A stretch of 64,000 nucleotides of DNA, from contig NC_052474.1 of assembly GCF_009730915.1 (NCBI RefSeq), positions 6,111,501-6,175,500 on the forward strand, given 5' to 3'. The notes under the pieces were generated by a model. It was not told the origin of the DNA. It was given only the letters and a program-made list of their open reading frames with translations, and did not search any database. Below, in pieces: positions 12,018-23,189 of this stretch. Source of the stretch: Dioscorea cayenensis subsp. rotundata. Lineage: Eukaryota; Streptophyta; Magnoliopsida; Dioscoreales; Dioscoreaceae. Numbering within the stretch: position 1 is the first letter of the stretch; each line of letters begins with the position of its first letter. The translations under genes and the position numbers were made by a program.

Positions 12018-13144
12018 TCAGCCAAGGAAGGCGGCAGATAGGACTAGAACCATAAGACCAAAAGAGAAGCTAGAAACAGTCAAGGCATGAGAGGAAGAAG
12101 GTGGTGATGGTGGTGGAGGGGAAGATTGGTCATTTGAAGTACTTGATGGGCTTGGTGGAGTTGAAGATTGACTAGAGGGTGGTGGAGTCCCTGGAGTAGA
12201 AGAAGAAGATGGTGGTGATGAAGCAGGAGGATTTGAAGATGATGATGGAGAAGGTGAAGAAGATGTAGATGGAGATGGAGATGTGGATGAAGGTGGTGAA
12301 GGTGATGGAGATGAAGAAGGAGAAGCAGAAGGTGATGATGGAGTTGAAGAAGGAGAAGCAGAAGGTGATGATGGAGTTGGAGTTGGAGATGGAGATGATA
12401 ATGAAGAAGGTGATGGTGATGGAGATGAAGTAATAGGTGATGGAGATGAAGATGGAGATGAAGAAGGGGTAGAAGAGGATGGAGATGGAGATGGTGATGA
12501 AGAAGGGGTAGAAGAGGATGGAGATGGAGGAGTAGTAGAAGGTGATGGAGATGGAGATGAAGGAGGAGGAGAAGGAGGTGAAGATGGAGATGGAGATGAA
12601 GAAGGAGGAGAAGGAGGAGAAGATGGAGATGGAGATGAAGGAGGAGAAATAGGTTTCTTGGGTCTTGGAGCAAGAACAACAACAATGAGCTTCTGGCCAT
12701 TAGCACACTTGGTCGGAGAACCACCGATGAAGAAGAAAGGGCCTGAACGGTCAAGAACAAACACCGAGTCACCACCGTCCAGCTTCTTTATTGGATTACT
12801 CACGTTACAAGCATCATAATCCACCTTGTTCACCACCAACACTGAGTCTTCTTTCTTGTACTTGAACACTATATATATATATATATATATAATAACAATA
12901 TATTAAACACAAAATAAAATTAAGCTATCAACATGCAAAGGGGAAAAGTTAAAAGATTAGCATGTATATGTATACCAAGTTTGTCATTGACTTGAAACCT
13001 CATCCTCCCAGCCCAGTTGTTGTACTTCTCTTTGGGGTTTTGAACCCAACCATCTCTCCCTCCAACGTAGAAGTCATAAGCCATTGAAGAACTCATCATC
13101 ATCATCATCATCATCATCACTGCAAATACTATCACCTGATCCAT
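12018..13144 (-). CDS. ENODL: early nodulin-like protein (phytocyanin domain, arabinogalactan-type, GPI-anchored)
   Basis: Two exons on the minus strand, 13144-12976 and 12868-12018, are joined by a 107-base intron (GTATAC...ATATAG) and give 339 residues. Residues 1-22 form a signal peptide containing eight consecutive Met, followed by the plastocyanin-like domain: DFYVGGRDGWVQNP at about 24-37, KEKYNNWAGRMRFQVNDKLVFKY, two cysteines at 77 and 111 (YDACN and TKCANGQK) that fit the family disulfide, and GPFFFIGG. The usual blue-copper ligand histidines are absent, as in other ENODLs, so copper binding is not expected. From about residue 125 to 315 the chain is almost only Ser and Pro with some Thr, which suits arabinogalactan glycosylation. 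The C terminus is hydrophobic (FSFGLMVLVLSAAFLG), consistent with a GPI-anchor signal. The protein probably sits at the plasma membrane or wall. The intron begins at the usual ENODL position. The exact family member is not assigned. Confidence 0.93.
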
Positions 13145-13300
13145 CTTTGTTTCTCTCTTAAGATATCTGTGTGTATATATAGACACAGACACAGACACAG
13201 ACACAGACACAGACAGAGAGAGAGAGAGAGCTACAAAGAAGAGAAGAACAGAGCAGAGCAGAGTGAGGAAGAAGGGGAGAAGAAACAGTGAATATATAGA
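13145..13300 (-). promoter_or_regulatory. 5' leader of the ENODL gene with GACACA and AG repeats
   Basis: Directly upstream of the ENODL start codon there is a CTCTCTT tract, then a 6-base tandem repeat (ACAGAC, about 13183-13214) and an AG run (about 13215-13230). Purine/pyrimidine tracts like these are common in plant 5' UTRs. No confident TATA box was assigned. Confidence 0.4.
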
Positions 13301-14356
13301 AACGAGGGTCTAAGGTTACCGTTTGATTGAGGAGGTTACGTTACGGACTTCTAAAAGGAATGGACACGTGGATTAATATTATTGGTTAAACATTGTAATT
13401 AGCTCCTTGAAGTTTGTCCTCTGTAGACTCTGGTTGGCTGCATTGTAATGAACAGTTAGGAATGTTTTTGAGGCAATTAAAATTTGACACGTTTTCTTTT
13501 TTATTTTAATTTTATGGAATAAAAAATGTTCTCCGTCCCTAGATGTTTTTTTTTAAAAATTAATTAATAATACACGGTAACTCACTTTTTAGAATTTTTC
13601 ACTTATTTCATCAATTTTAGAGTTTTTTTAGATGGTATGTCTAAAAAATTATCATAAACTATTTCTTCTAAACTTTATTTTACTAACTGAGGTTGGAGTA
13701 AAATGTATGTTGAAAAAAATCATAGTTTTTACATGAAAAATATTGAGATATATAATTGGTTTTAATGAAAAATATTTTACATTCTAATTGAAAAATAAAT
13801 ACTATTTTTTTAGTTTATATATATTATGTTTATAAAATATATAAATAATAATTATAATAAATTAATAAGAAGAGATGCATGCGTTTTAAGTAGGGAACAA
13901 GTACATGCCCATTGAGTAATTTCTATTATTTATTTATTTATTTATTTTTGGATAAGTTATGAGCTGTTTTGGGGTAAAATTGGAAGAATTCATTGAATAT
14001 CCCTTTTCCCACAGAGCACGTTGTTCGCTAGTCAGTCTTCTTTTGTTTCCTTCCTCTCTTATTTTATGTTTGTCTAATCTAATGAATGTGAAATTTCATT
14101 GAGTTTTATAATTTATTTATTTTTATTTAAAAATAAAAACAACAAAAGGTAAAAGTAAATAAATATTTTTAAAACTTAATTGTTGGTTTCAGCAAATATG
14201 CACTTCCTTCAGATGTTTTTGTTTGAGATGAATTAAAAATAAAATAAATAAATAAATAAATGGGAGCATTGAGGTAACTTTGAATTAAAATTAAATTAAG
14301 CAACAAGAGCGACATATTATATATATATATATATATATCATCGGAAAAACAATCAC
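13300..14356. other. AT-rich intergenic DNA
   Basis: No gene was recognised. The stretch holds ATTT tetranucleotide runs near 13926-13948, an AAAT run near 14238-14260 and an AT dinucleotide run near 14317-14338. Confidence 0.6.
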
Positions 14357-14728
14357 CTAATTGATGGATTTGATGTAATTTGACACTAAATTGATCGGTA
14401 ACAGCAATACATGTTCCAATAAACGTAAACACAAATTAAGATTATGAAATACCCTGTAGAGAACCAAGACATAGATATCAGAACATGAATTGTCCTGCTT
14501 AATTCCGGTAGCTAAACTTTCCAAAGCTTGCAAGTTTCTCATAAAATCAGAGCATGTAGGATTATCATGCTGATGTAGTACAACATTGAGAAGAATGAAA
14601 TAACGAAGAGTAAATAGACCAAATAATGTGCACTGATGAATAAGAATTTCCATCAAACTCCAAGTAAATATTGACCGAACAAAGGAAATATCGGCATCAT
14701 TCACTTTCTTAAAGTTAAGCTTGTTCAA
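14357..14728 (-). CDS. unrecognised 123-codon open frame, possible gene fragment
   Basis: A frame starting MNKLNFKKVNDADISFV contains a fairly balanced amino-acid mix (HQHDNPTCSDFMRNLQALESLATG) that looks more protein-like than the AT-rich frames around it. I recognise no domain. It has no signal peptide. Two hydrophobic patches occur (LFGLFTLRYFILLNVVL and LLEHVLLLPINLV). It may be one exon of a minus-strand gene or a decayed fragment. Other frames nearby (14894-15085, minus) are equally unassigned. Confidence 0.2.
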   Translation of the reverse strand: MNKLNFKKVNDADISFVRSIFTWSLMEILIHQCTLFGLFTLRYFILLNVVLHQHDNPTCSDFMRNLQALESLATGIKQDNSCSDIYVLVLYRVFHNLNLCLRLLEHVLLLPINLVSNYIKSIN

Positions 14729-15166
14729 ATGCTACCATTGTGATTGAGACAGTCAATGGAATACTGACTTTGGATTACATACATGTTTTCGTTCACTCAT
14801 TCTCAGATTCTCTCATGTCACAAAATTGAATGGGTTCACGGCCACTAAACATCTTACAGAACCTACAAAATAAGAATTAAAGAGTTATTTTGGTTAGTTT
14901 ATTAACAATACTGATAAGCATATGGCAGCATGAAAAATGTGGTATATGCCAGTTTGCTCAAATATTTTGTCATAGGTAACACTGACATGTGCTGAGCTAG
15001 TTTTATGCACGCCTTCAATATCGGATTTTGGTAAATGGTTATGTCTTTCATGATAATTGGGAGCTAAGAAGGAAGCTGATGCCACTTTTGATTATTGCTC
15101 TAATTTTCTGAAAGTCAACTTGCCTGAATGATTTTCCCCAACTTGTAAATTTTTTTATGACAATCA

Positions 15167-15344
15167 GGAAGCAAGAAAATCAATGCCTAGGGACATTCTT
15201 AAAGACTGAAAGAAAAGAAGCCACAATTCAACAAGTGTTTGCAAATGGTCATTCCCTAGATTATCTACATGTTTACACAGAAAACTTTTATGGAAGGGCA
15301 AAGTTTAAAGACAGCAGAGGCATGACGGAATTTCATTTCAAACA
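15167..15344 (+). CDS. orphan exon-like segment, protein family not recognised
   Basis: The segment is bounded by a good acceptor (ATGACAATCAG just before 15169) and a good donor (AACAG|GTCAGT at about 15345). It encodes GTFLKTERKEATIQQVFANG, then HSLDYLHVYTENFYGR, then AKFKDSRGMTEFHFKQ. The composition and conserved-looking aromatic residues suggest a genuine protein segment, but I cannot name the family, and no partner exons on the same strand were found nearby. It is probably an exon of a decayed or captured gene. Confidence 0.35.
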
Positions 15345-15345
15345 G

Positions 15346-16326
15346 GTCAGTTGACGTCTGTTCAGCATTATACTTCTCTCGGTATTTATAGATTCATAGT
15401 TAACCATGTAAAGCTTGTAACAATTAAAGATATTTCAAAAGGAACTAGTCCAATATTCACCTGGTAAAACTTAAAGAGTCTACCTATTTTTCCTCTGCTA
15501 CTTGTGTATCCCTATTGTTATTCTAACAACCTCTTTTGTGAATGTTACTTGCTAGTTTTCGGAAACTACCCGTTAGTATTATACATATGACAACACTAAA
15601 CATCCAGGTATAGAAACAGACTAAAAAAATCCACTTCTCTTCAACTACTTCAGTCTTTCTTCTCACTGTTGTGTTCATTTCTCTGCTGATTTTTGTATCC
15701 TATTTACATAAAAGAGCTTGTTGATCCTGGAGGTTACGCCCTGCTAATTTTATCGTTCGTGTTCTCAGCAAATTATCCTTGAGGACAGTGACAAAATGCC
15801 TCAAGCTATCATTGTTTTCACCTTAAATTCATAATTCAACCAACAAATTCTCCCATCAGCATATAGATATGCCCAAGATTTTAATGACATACAATGCACA
15901 ATAGCATAATAGGATTCACAAACAAATCAATGTGCAAGTCTTTAGTTGTCATGAGCTATCATCAGAACAGCCTAAGATGGTACGAGAACATTTATATTAT
16001 GTAATACATATGACGTTCACAATGATCATAATCAGGAAGCAATAATTTGTGTAGTGCTTGCTAATTGATCAACCATGGAACACAAAGACATACATCTGAG
16101 AAACTAGTTGCATACCTGACCAAGGCTTTCAACAGCACGGAATAGGAATTTGACAAAATTAACAGGAAAATTTTCTCTTCCTCTTCAGAAATCGAGTAAT
16201 TGGATTAAAACACAGTCTAATTCACATGTTTCACAATTGAAGGTAAAGGCTAAATCTTTCAACTTTATATAAATCAAAGTAAATGTACTGTTTAGTCTGC
16301 CCATTAGATGCTAATTAGATCTTTCA
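15346..16326. other. noncoding stretch between exon-like segment and hydrolase gene
   Basis: No further exon could be supported on either strand. The last part probably includes the 3' UTR of the minus-strand hydrolase gene. Confidence 0.5.
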
Positions 16327-17358
16327 TCAAGTCATATGTGATTCAAACCAATTAAACATGCCATCCGCCTGCAAACTGGTCATCTCATGATAGGCAAACG
16401 CAAGATTCAATTCCTCCTGAATGTGATCAAGCAATTCAAACTTCACCATTGAGGCATCCCTTTCCTTGAGAGCTTGCTTCCAACCAGTTGCCCGTCCATC
16501 CTTTATCATATAACCCTCCTCATTGATGAATCCTTTCTCACGAAACAACTCAAACAACTTCACAGACAAACTCTCATCCAACCCTGGAATCCGATCAAAC
16601 AAAAGACTTGGTGTCAATGGAAACTCCAAGCACCTGACTTCACTAACTTGAACACCCTTTTTTCTCAAATCCTCCATATATTTCCCTATCAAATTCATCC
16701 TAACCCGGTCCTTAGGCATATGAACAAACATTGTTGGTGGGTACCCTGGTGAGACAGGCATTCTATCAAACACCCCTTCTGCAATCATAATCACAATGCC
16801 ACTAAACTTCATCTCGCCCGCAAGAGCAGACACAAAGTACCCACCAGAGGAGGCTCCGAGAGCAACAACAGGAAGCTTCTCAAGCCTATGCTTTTCAATC
16901 CACCATTTGACGATCCATCTCACACTATCCTTCTCCTTCCCAAAAGACCAACATTTCCCCAAACTAGACACGGTCAACACCGCGAACTTCCTCTCCAGAG
17001 CCTGAAGAACAATGAGCCTCTCCTCAGGTAAACCGACGCAGTTAGGGCACTCAGGAGATCGATCCCAGAAGTTAGCAGCTCGGCCATTACATCCATGAGC
17101 GATAAAAATCGCAGCTTTGGGCGATTCCGGCACTTGCCATATCAAATCAGTGCCATTGATGGACTCCACCAAAGGTTGGAGCTTGACAGAGTTGTGAAGA
17201 TCCTTCAATGGAGGTCTTCCGAGGTTGAATTGGGAGCTGGGTTTCAGTGAGCTCTTGCGAAAGAGCAGAACGAAGGTAGTGATAATGAAAGCAAGGAAAA
17301 GGATGGCGGTGATGCTGGGACGCAATTTGGTTGATCTCTGCACACGATTCGACATCAT
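16327..17358 (-). CDS. alpha/beta-hydrolase superfamily protein, single-pass membrane anchored
   Basis: Single-exon gene of 343 residues from the Met at 17358. An in-frame Met at 17475 would add 39 residues, but that part is an Arg/Glu-rich stretch encoded by a CT microsatellite and is probably 5' UTR. Residues 16-33 (ITAILFLAFIITTFVLLF) form one membrane helix after a short basic N terminus, suggesting type II topology with the hydrolase domain in the secretory lumen. The fold markers are an oxyanion-type HGCNG at 88-92 and a nucleophile elbow GASSGG at 168-173 with Ser170 as likely nucleophile (VVALGASSGGYF). The acid and His of the triad are not assigned with confidence; HIQEE and AYHEM near the C terminus hold candidate histidines. 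It belongs to an uncharacterised plant hydrolase group. The substrate is unknown. Confidence 0.88.
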   Translation of the reverse strand: MMSNRVQRSTKLRPSITAILFLAFIITTFVLLFRKSSLKPSSQFNLGRPPLKDLHNSVKLQPLVESINGTDLIWQVPESPKAAIFIAHGCNGRAANFWDRSPECPNCVGLPEERLIVLQALERKFAVLTVSSLGKCWSFGKEKDSVRWIVKWWIEKHRLEKLPVVALGASSGGYFVSALAGEMKFSGIVIMIAEGVFDRMPVSPGYPPTMFVHMPKDRVRMNLIGKYMEDLRKKGVQVSEVRCLEFPLTPSLLFDRIPGLDESLSVKLFELFREKGFINEEGYMIKDGRATGWKQALKERDASMVKFELLDHIQEELNLAFAYHEMTSLQADGMFNWFESHMT

Positions 17359-17849
17359 TGAGGAGATGGAAAGCTTGAGAGTTAAGAGATTGATGAGAAG
17401 AGATTGAATTACCTGCGATCTGCTTCTCATGAAGAACGATGCCTTTCTCTTTCTCTCTCTCTCTCTCCGTTTCAACTGTAATAAATTATTTTTTATTTTT
17501 TATTTTTTCATAAATATCCCTCTAAATTCTTAATAATAATTAAATTAACTTAGAAAATAAATTGAACCAAAGCTTGATTGGTGTCGGATGGGATCACGCC
17601 GGAAATATATACAACAATAATCGTTTTAAGCCCTTCATTTTATAGGTCTTGTTATTAATTTTTAAAATCTTAATTTTTTTTATTTTTTAATAATTTTAAT
17701 TTCTTGTCGAAGAAATTATAACCTAGTTGCAATGGCGAAATTAGAAAAAAAAATAAAATAAAAAAGTACTTACTGAAGAACTAAAAGTAGGTTTTTTGGG
17801 TTCGTCTTAAAAAATTGAAAAAAATATATATATTCAAATTGATCTATGT

Positions 17850-18250
17850 TGTTGTAGTTGGAACTACCTGATTAAAAGAATATAGGAACAATAGGAATAT
17901 AATCATAGTTTTTTTAAGAAAAACCAAATCAAGAAATCAAATAATAGATTTTTATAAATATTTTTTTAGAATATTACAGCCTAATTTATAAAAATCTAAG
18001 AGTCAAACAATAAATTTTATAAAAATTATTAAAAATTTATACTATATGAATTTGTTTGTAAAAAACCAAAAACTAAATAATAGATTTTCAAAAAAAAAAA
18101 AATAAAAAATTTTATACTATGTAGACTAATTTATAATTTATAAAATGTCAACGAATCAAATGGTAAATTATAAATATTTAAAATCTATTATTTTTTAGAC
18201 TGTAGTTATTAATTTGTAAAAAAAAATATATTTTAAAAAATAAATATGAG
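17850..18250. repeat. quasi-periodic AT-rich repeat related to 55370-55740
   Basis: A pattern of roughly 100 bases recurs three or four times: 'aataatagattttt', 'ttatactatgtagactaatttataa' and 'gtcaacgaatcaaatggtaaa'. The same phrases in the same order occur at about 55370-55740, so both are remnants of one dispersed repeat family. No ends were found at this copy. Confidence 0.5.
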
Positions 18251-18269
18251 AGTGAGTAAAAAGGGACAG

Positions 18270-18500
18270 GTGTTGCGTTCCCCTTTTAAGGAGAAAGATC
18301 TTTTCAATAGTTGAGTTGAGAGTTCTGCCAAATTCAAAGCCTACTAGACACAGTGATAGTAATGAGTTCACTATTGTTAGTTTATACTTGAAACCAAAAT
18401 CTCCTATCGCCGAAATGTTGAGGGCGCATAGGCTGGATGTTCAATTCCTGTTCTCTATACACTCTAGTCGCATTTGTAAAAAATAAAATAATAATAATAA
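18270..18500 (+). mobile_element. possible tRNA-derived SINE-like sequence
   Basis: It contains a segment resembling a Pol III A box (GTTGAGTTGAGAGTTCTGCC) and about 100 bases later a B-box-like GGATGTTCAATTCCTG, and ends in an A-rich AATAAT tail before 18500. No target-site duplication was identified, so the assignment stays weak. Confidence 0.25.
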
Positions 18501-18584
18501 TAACATTATCTTAAAATTAAAAACCTCACAAAAAATTATTTATTATAATAAATTAAGATATTAATTTTAAAATTTAGTAATTAA

Positions 18585-18593
18585 TATTATATA
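18585..18593. repeat. left 9-bp target-site duplication of the MULE
   Basis: TATTATATA, identical to 26401-26409. Confidence 0.85.
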
Positions 18594-19552
18594 GAGGAAT
18601 TGCTCAAAAGGTCCAAGAAACACTACCATATGGCCAAAAAAATCCCTTGATTTTGCCAAATCTCATTAAAGTCCCTCATTTTTCACATAATTTCTATTAA
18701 GCCCAACGGATGGATAACACCGTTATCTCTCAAAGGAAAAAATGAGAAACTTCTCATAAAACCTAATAACCATCACATCAGTCCCCACTTCTTCTTCTTC
18801 TTCTTCTTCTTCTTCCGAGACAAGTGAAGGCTTTTCATCTTCCATTTGAGTTACAAGACCATCATCGCCGGAGTTGCACCCATTGCCGCGGGAGACCGGA
18901 GAGGAGAAGAAAGGCACTTTACTGGACCATCTCGCTGCTCCCGTGCCATCGTTACAAGCAGGTATGAAAGCCCTATGATTTCCATGGCCGAAATCGTTTG
19001 TGTTCTTAGGCAATGTTAGGTCAGTTATTTTTATTGTGCATTCTATGATGAAGCATGGAATCATTTGGTGAATGAAATATATTTCTTCGAAAACATGTGA
19101 TCTTGAAATCATGTGCCCTAATTTGTGATGAAATGAACAAAATTGTATACATTTGTGTAAGAGAGTTAATTTCTGTCCAAAATACTTGCAGGTTGTTTGT
19201 TATAAATTACTGAATTCCAATCTTATTATGTTGTGTTTGCATAATTTTGTCAATATTCTGTGTTTGTAGAATTTTCTCAGTATATTCTGTATGTAGATTG
19301 TTAGTTATAAATCACTGATATCAAAACCAGTATACATTTGTGGTATGTATCTTATCAATTTGGTTATTGAAATTGTTTTATGTATGACAGTATTTTTAGC
19401 ATTTAATGTTTATTTTTGTTCTTTATTGTTCATTCAAATGCAAGACTTAATATGTGGAATGAATATGGTTGTTTTATGCATCCGGTTTTATACAAACATG
19501 AATGTTATTCGAAATAATCACCCGAATATGTATGTATTGTTTGTGCAATCAG

Positions 19553-22500
19553 GAGGGTTATGGCTAGCCAGTCGGGAAATTTGGTGAATGGACGTTGCTA
19601 CTTAGCACCACTCATGGACAGTATACGCCAATTGAAAGAGAAGATGACACGAAGACATTGGGAGTTACTCCGAGGGACGACATTTAGTCATCTTATGGAT
19701 ATTAAGCTAATAGCACAAGAGCGTACTGTATTGGATGCGTTGATGTAGGTTATTGATACACGAACCAAAACTTTCAATTTGGGAGACAGTTATTTACAAT
19801 TCTGTCTTGAAGTTGTTTCAATGATACTTGGACTAAAATGTGACGGTGTCGCAATAGATTTCTCAAGGAAGATGGAACGTTGCACACTCGAGGAGGAGTT
19901 CTTAACGAAAGGAGTAGACCGAACAAGGGAGTGCTTAGTGAGGACTTTAATAAGTCTGGTTGGCAAGAAAGAAGGCAAGAAAGAAGAAAGTTTTGTAAAG
20001 CTTTTACTAGTATACATCATGGGATCCTTACCTTTTCCCACCACTTCATGTACATCTCCAGCATAATTAGCCTACTATGTGGAAGACCGCTCAACGCTAG
20101 ATCAATATGCATGAGCTCAAGCCACCTACAGGTGGTTTATGGATGATTTGCCCAATGCAGCCGCCCGTGTAAAGGACATATGTTCTAGGAAGCAACCATG
20201 CATAGGGTATTTGCGAGGATGTACAGTTGCACTGACAATTTGGTTTTATGAAGTAACGGGGACTGGGAAGAAGATCCACTTTGGAAGAACACCAGGCATT
20301 CTCTGTCACAGTGAAGCCAGTATCAAGAAACAAGCATGTGTGAGTGCCTTGCTTGAGTCATTGGATGGAAAAGAGGTATGCAAATTAGAATCCATTGAGT
20401 ATTTCCTTTTACTGTTCTCCTTTTTGTGTCATTCTGATTACTTTTACTCATAGTCCTTTTTGTGTCATTCTGATTACTTTTACTCATAGGTCGTTAGTAT
20501 CCATATTTACCGATTCGTATCACATTTAACTGTTTCATATTCACGGTTCTTGTTTTTTATATCGATTTCAGTTTAGTATCTTATACATGTATTTAGTTTT
20601 TTGATTAGAATCCATTGAGTATTTCCTTTTACTGTTCTTCTTTTTGTGTCATTCTGATTACTTTTACTCATAGTCCTTTTTGTGTCATTCTGATTACTTT
20701 TACTCATAGGTCGTTAGTATCCATATTTACCGATTCGTATCACATTTAACTGTTTCATATTCACGGTTCTTGTTTTTTATATCGATTTCAGTTTAGTATC
20801 TTATACATGTATTTAGTTTTTTGATTAGATGTTCCGTTTTGAGAATAATGTGTATACGTCCATATTAATGTTTGTTGTTGTATTTGCTAGGTTTCCCTAC
20901 TTATGCTAGAGAGACAATCTGAAGTTGACCTCATTGGTTTGGGAAAGATTGAGCTCAACTTTGCAAGGACAAGTTTGGTTCTATCCGATGCAATGAAAGC
21001 ACCAAAATTCATCAAGGCATTGAAACCAAAAGGCAAGAGGCCTCAGAGATGGCTCAGCCAGAGAAACGTGTCACTTGTGCCTCGAAAACAGTGACAACTG
21101 CACAACCAACAAAAGTTACGCAAGTAAAAGATGCACCGGCTCCCAGAGGTAGGAAACGAGCTGCACAACTCCATCCTAATTAAGTGAAGTGGACAAACAA
21201 ACAATAGAGGACATCGACAATGCGATAGAATCGCTGGCACAGCTAAAAACTGGGGACTCTATATGCATACACAAGGAAGAAGATACAGAAGGTGAAGCAG
21301 AGAAATTGATAGAACAATGTGCCCCATGAACCGATTTCAATCCAACCAATAAAAGGCCTACCGGGTTTGGCCGGCTACAAAAGATACATTAATTGTCACT
21401 AAGTGTTTTCTTTAATCGAAAAATTGACGAGTAAGCACATTGTTCAAATGTTCTATATTAGAATTTTAAATATGCAATTTGGAGTTGCAATCCACTTTCT
21501 CGCTAGAGTAATCAATATTTGAATTTGCTGATGTTTATTAATACATAATATTTACTTTAAACATTAAGCGTATAATATTCAGAATTACTACTTATTATTT
21601 GGCATACCACATTAGTTTTCAATCATATATATGCAATATCATGAACATGCATCACATTATCGGCTACCAAATTAATTGATTTTTGTATATTACATCAGCA
21701 CAATAGTTTGGACCAGCAAGAAGGGTCACACATCCCGTTTTCATCTGTATGCATTGATTGATGGAAAACAGATGGTGTCGAACAATGTAGTTGATGTCTT
21801 TGTTCTCATGTTACTTGATACTTTGAAAAAATCGCCTAATGTGTATAAAATGACCGCTACAATCACCCGCCCAATGACCCTTGCTTTATCTAGATAGGAA
21901 CATTCGTCCGGTGGAATGGAAAGAATGATGGGCCCTGCGGTGGAAGATTTCCCCGCTATAGAAATAATCCTCATGCCAATCGTATGGAACAAGCATTATC
22001 ACTTACTTGTTATTGACAAAGTTAAGAAGGAGTACTTCCACTATGACTCCATCGGTGGACATGTTCATGATCAAGATGCAGTAGCCATGGTAATAACAAC
22101 ATTTGATCATTTTGGTTTTTAATTTCATTTTTAAATGTGTGTGTAATACCTTTCCTTCTTGCAGCGTGCACTGTTTGAAGAGCATTTGCAGAAGAAGCTT
22201 GGTATTAGTGAAACTGTGGCATACACACTAACTCATGTGTAGGGATGCCCAAAACAAAAGATGGATAGTGTGGATTGCTCAGTGTATTTTATGCGGTTTA
22301 TGGAGCAAGTGCTGAAAGATAAAGAGCTGTATCTCCCCCAATCAATTGTCCCGCATGTGTGCCTAGAGTATGTTGCACGTATTGTGGAGGATGGTATTAT
22401 GCTGAACCCTCAAAAGACGGAGGCAATAGCTGAAGAGGTGCCTGAAATTGACTCAGAAGTTGTGATTGTAAATGAGCCCATACACAAAGATGTATCTGCA

Positions 22501-22677
22501 GATATTTCAGAGATTATGATTGGAACTGTGCCAACACCTAAAGATGCCAGCAATGACCCAAGAGAACCCCTACCCAAAGATACAGTCACTGCCTCATATA
22601 TGCACATAGATCCACATAGCCGACCGAGTGAAGAGGCACCTGCACCTATTGATTTGGCCCCGGCTTTAGACAAATGA
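19553..22677 (+). pseudogene. Kaonashi-like gene: DUF1985-like N-terminal region plus ULP1 (C48) cysteine protease
   Basis: ULP1 enzymes cut SUMO from proteins or process its precursor; copies in MULEs have no proven role. The first exon (19553 to about 20375) encodes FSHLMDIKLIAQERTVLDAL, then TFNLGDSYLQFCLEVVSMILGL, the pattern of the plant DUF1985 region, then FMDDLPNAAARV and RGCTVALTIWFYEVTGTGKK. Later exons are at about 20892-21170, 21700-22089 and 22165-22677. The protease triad is visible: His in KHYHLLVID (about 21993), Asp in YFHYDSIGG (about 22040), and Cys in SVDCSVYFMRF (about 22270). Breaks include TAG at 19746 (ALM*VID), a frame change near 20030-20060, TGA in YA*AQATY near 20113, and TAG at about 22240 just before the Cys motif (THV*GCPKQK). 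The tail after about 22400 is an acidic, low-complexity extension. As read it cannot make an intact protease. Confidence 0.8.
20384..20823. repeat. 220-bp perfect-period tandem duplication in an intron of the ULP1 gene
   Basis: 20384-20603 and 20604-20823 are nearly identical; I noticed one difference, CTGTTCTCC versus CTGTTCTTC. Each unit also holds an internal 36-base direct repeat around CCTTTTTGTGTCATTCTG. The duplication lies between donor GAG|GTATGC (20376) and acceptor TGCTAG (20891), so it does not affect coding sequence. The near identity shows it is recent. Confidence 0.9.
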
Positions 22678-23189
22678 AAAAAGAACAATGATGAATATAA
22701 GACATTTTTATTTACCTTGAATATTGCATGGAACAACTTCATATATGACTTTTTTATTTATTGTTTTGTGCTAATTGACAGCGGATATAGTACTGCAGTA
22801 TTTAGTGGACTTACTTTGCCTTTTAATCCAAATAAATGTCTCTAGTTTTTAGTTGTGATCGCCGATTTTGGTACTTTAAGTTTACTATTCAAAAATTACC
22901 TTCAATATACAATTTTAATCTTCAGGTTTGACACTTTGTATTTACTATTCTTAGAAAATCTTCAGTTTTTAGTGTTACCTGTTCGGTTCTCGTACTTTGA
23001 ATTTACTATTCATATATCACCTTCAGTTTTTAATTTTGTTTTTTGGTTTTTCCTGTATCCGCTTATTATTTGACAAACCTATTTAAATTCGTGTATTGTC
23101 AAACAAACTTCGAACTTTGTCTGCAATATATATAACTATCATTCATTCGACATACGATGGTAGTGGTCAAAAAACAAAAGAGATGGGTA

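Larger units (their letters stand above)
17480..18584. other. AT-rich intergenic DNA with repeat remnants
   Basis: The first part upstream of the hydrolase gene should contain its promoter, but no clear element was assigned. 17850-18250 is a repetitive tract and 18260-18500 a SINE-like sequence, both described separately. Confidence 0.6.

Noticed and set aside
12080-12775. Leu/His-rich minus-strand frame
   Set aside because: Shifted frame of the ENODL Ser/Pro-rich tail.
12283-12819. Plus-strand Gly/Asp/Glu-rich frame
   Set aside because: It is the antisense of the Ser/Pro-rich ENODL region; the low-complexity repeats keep all frames open.
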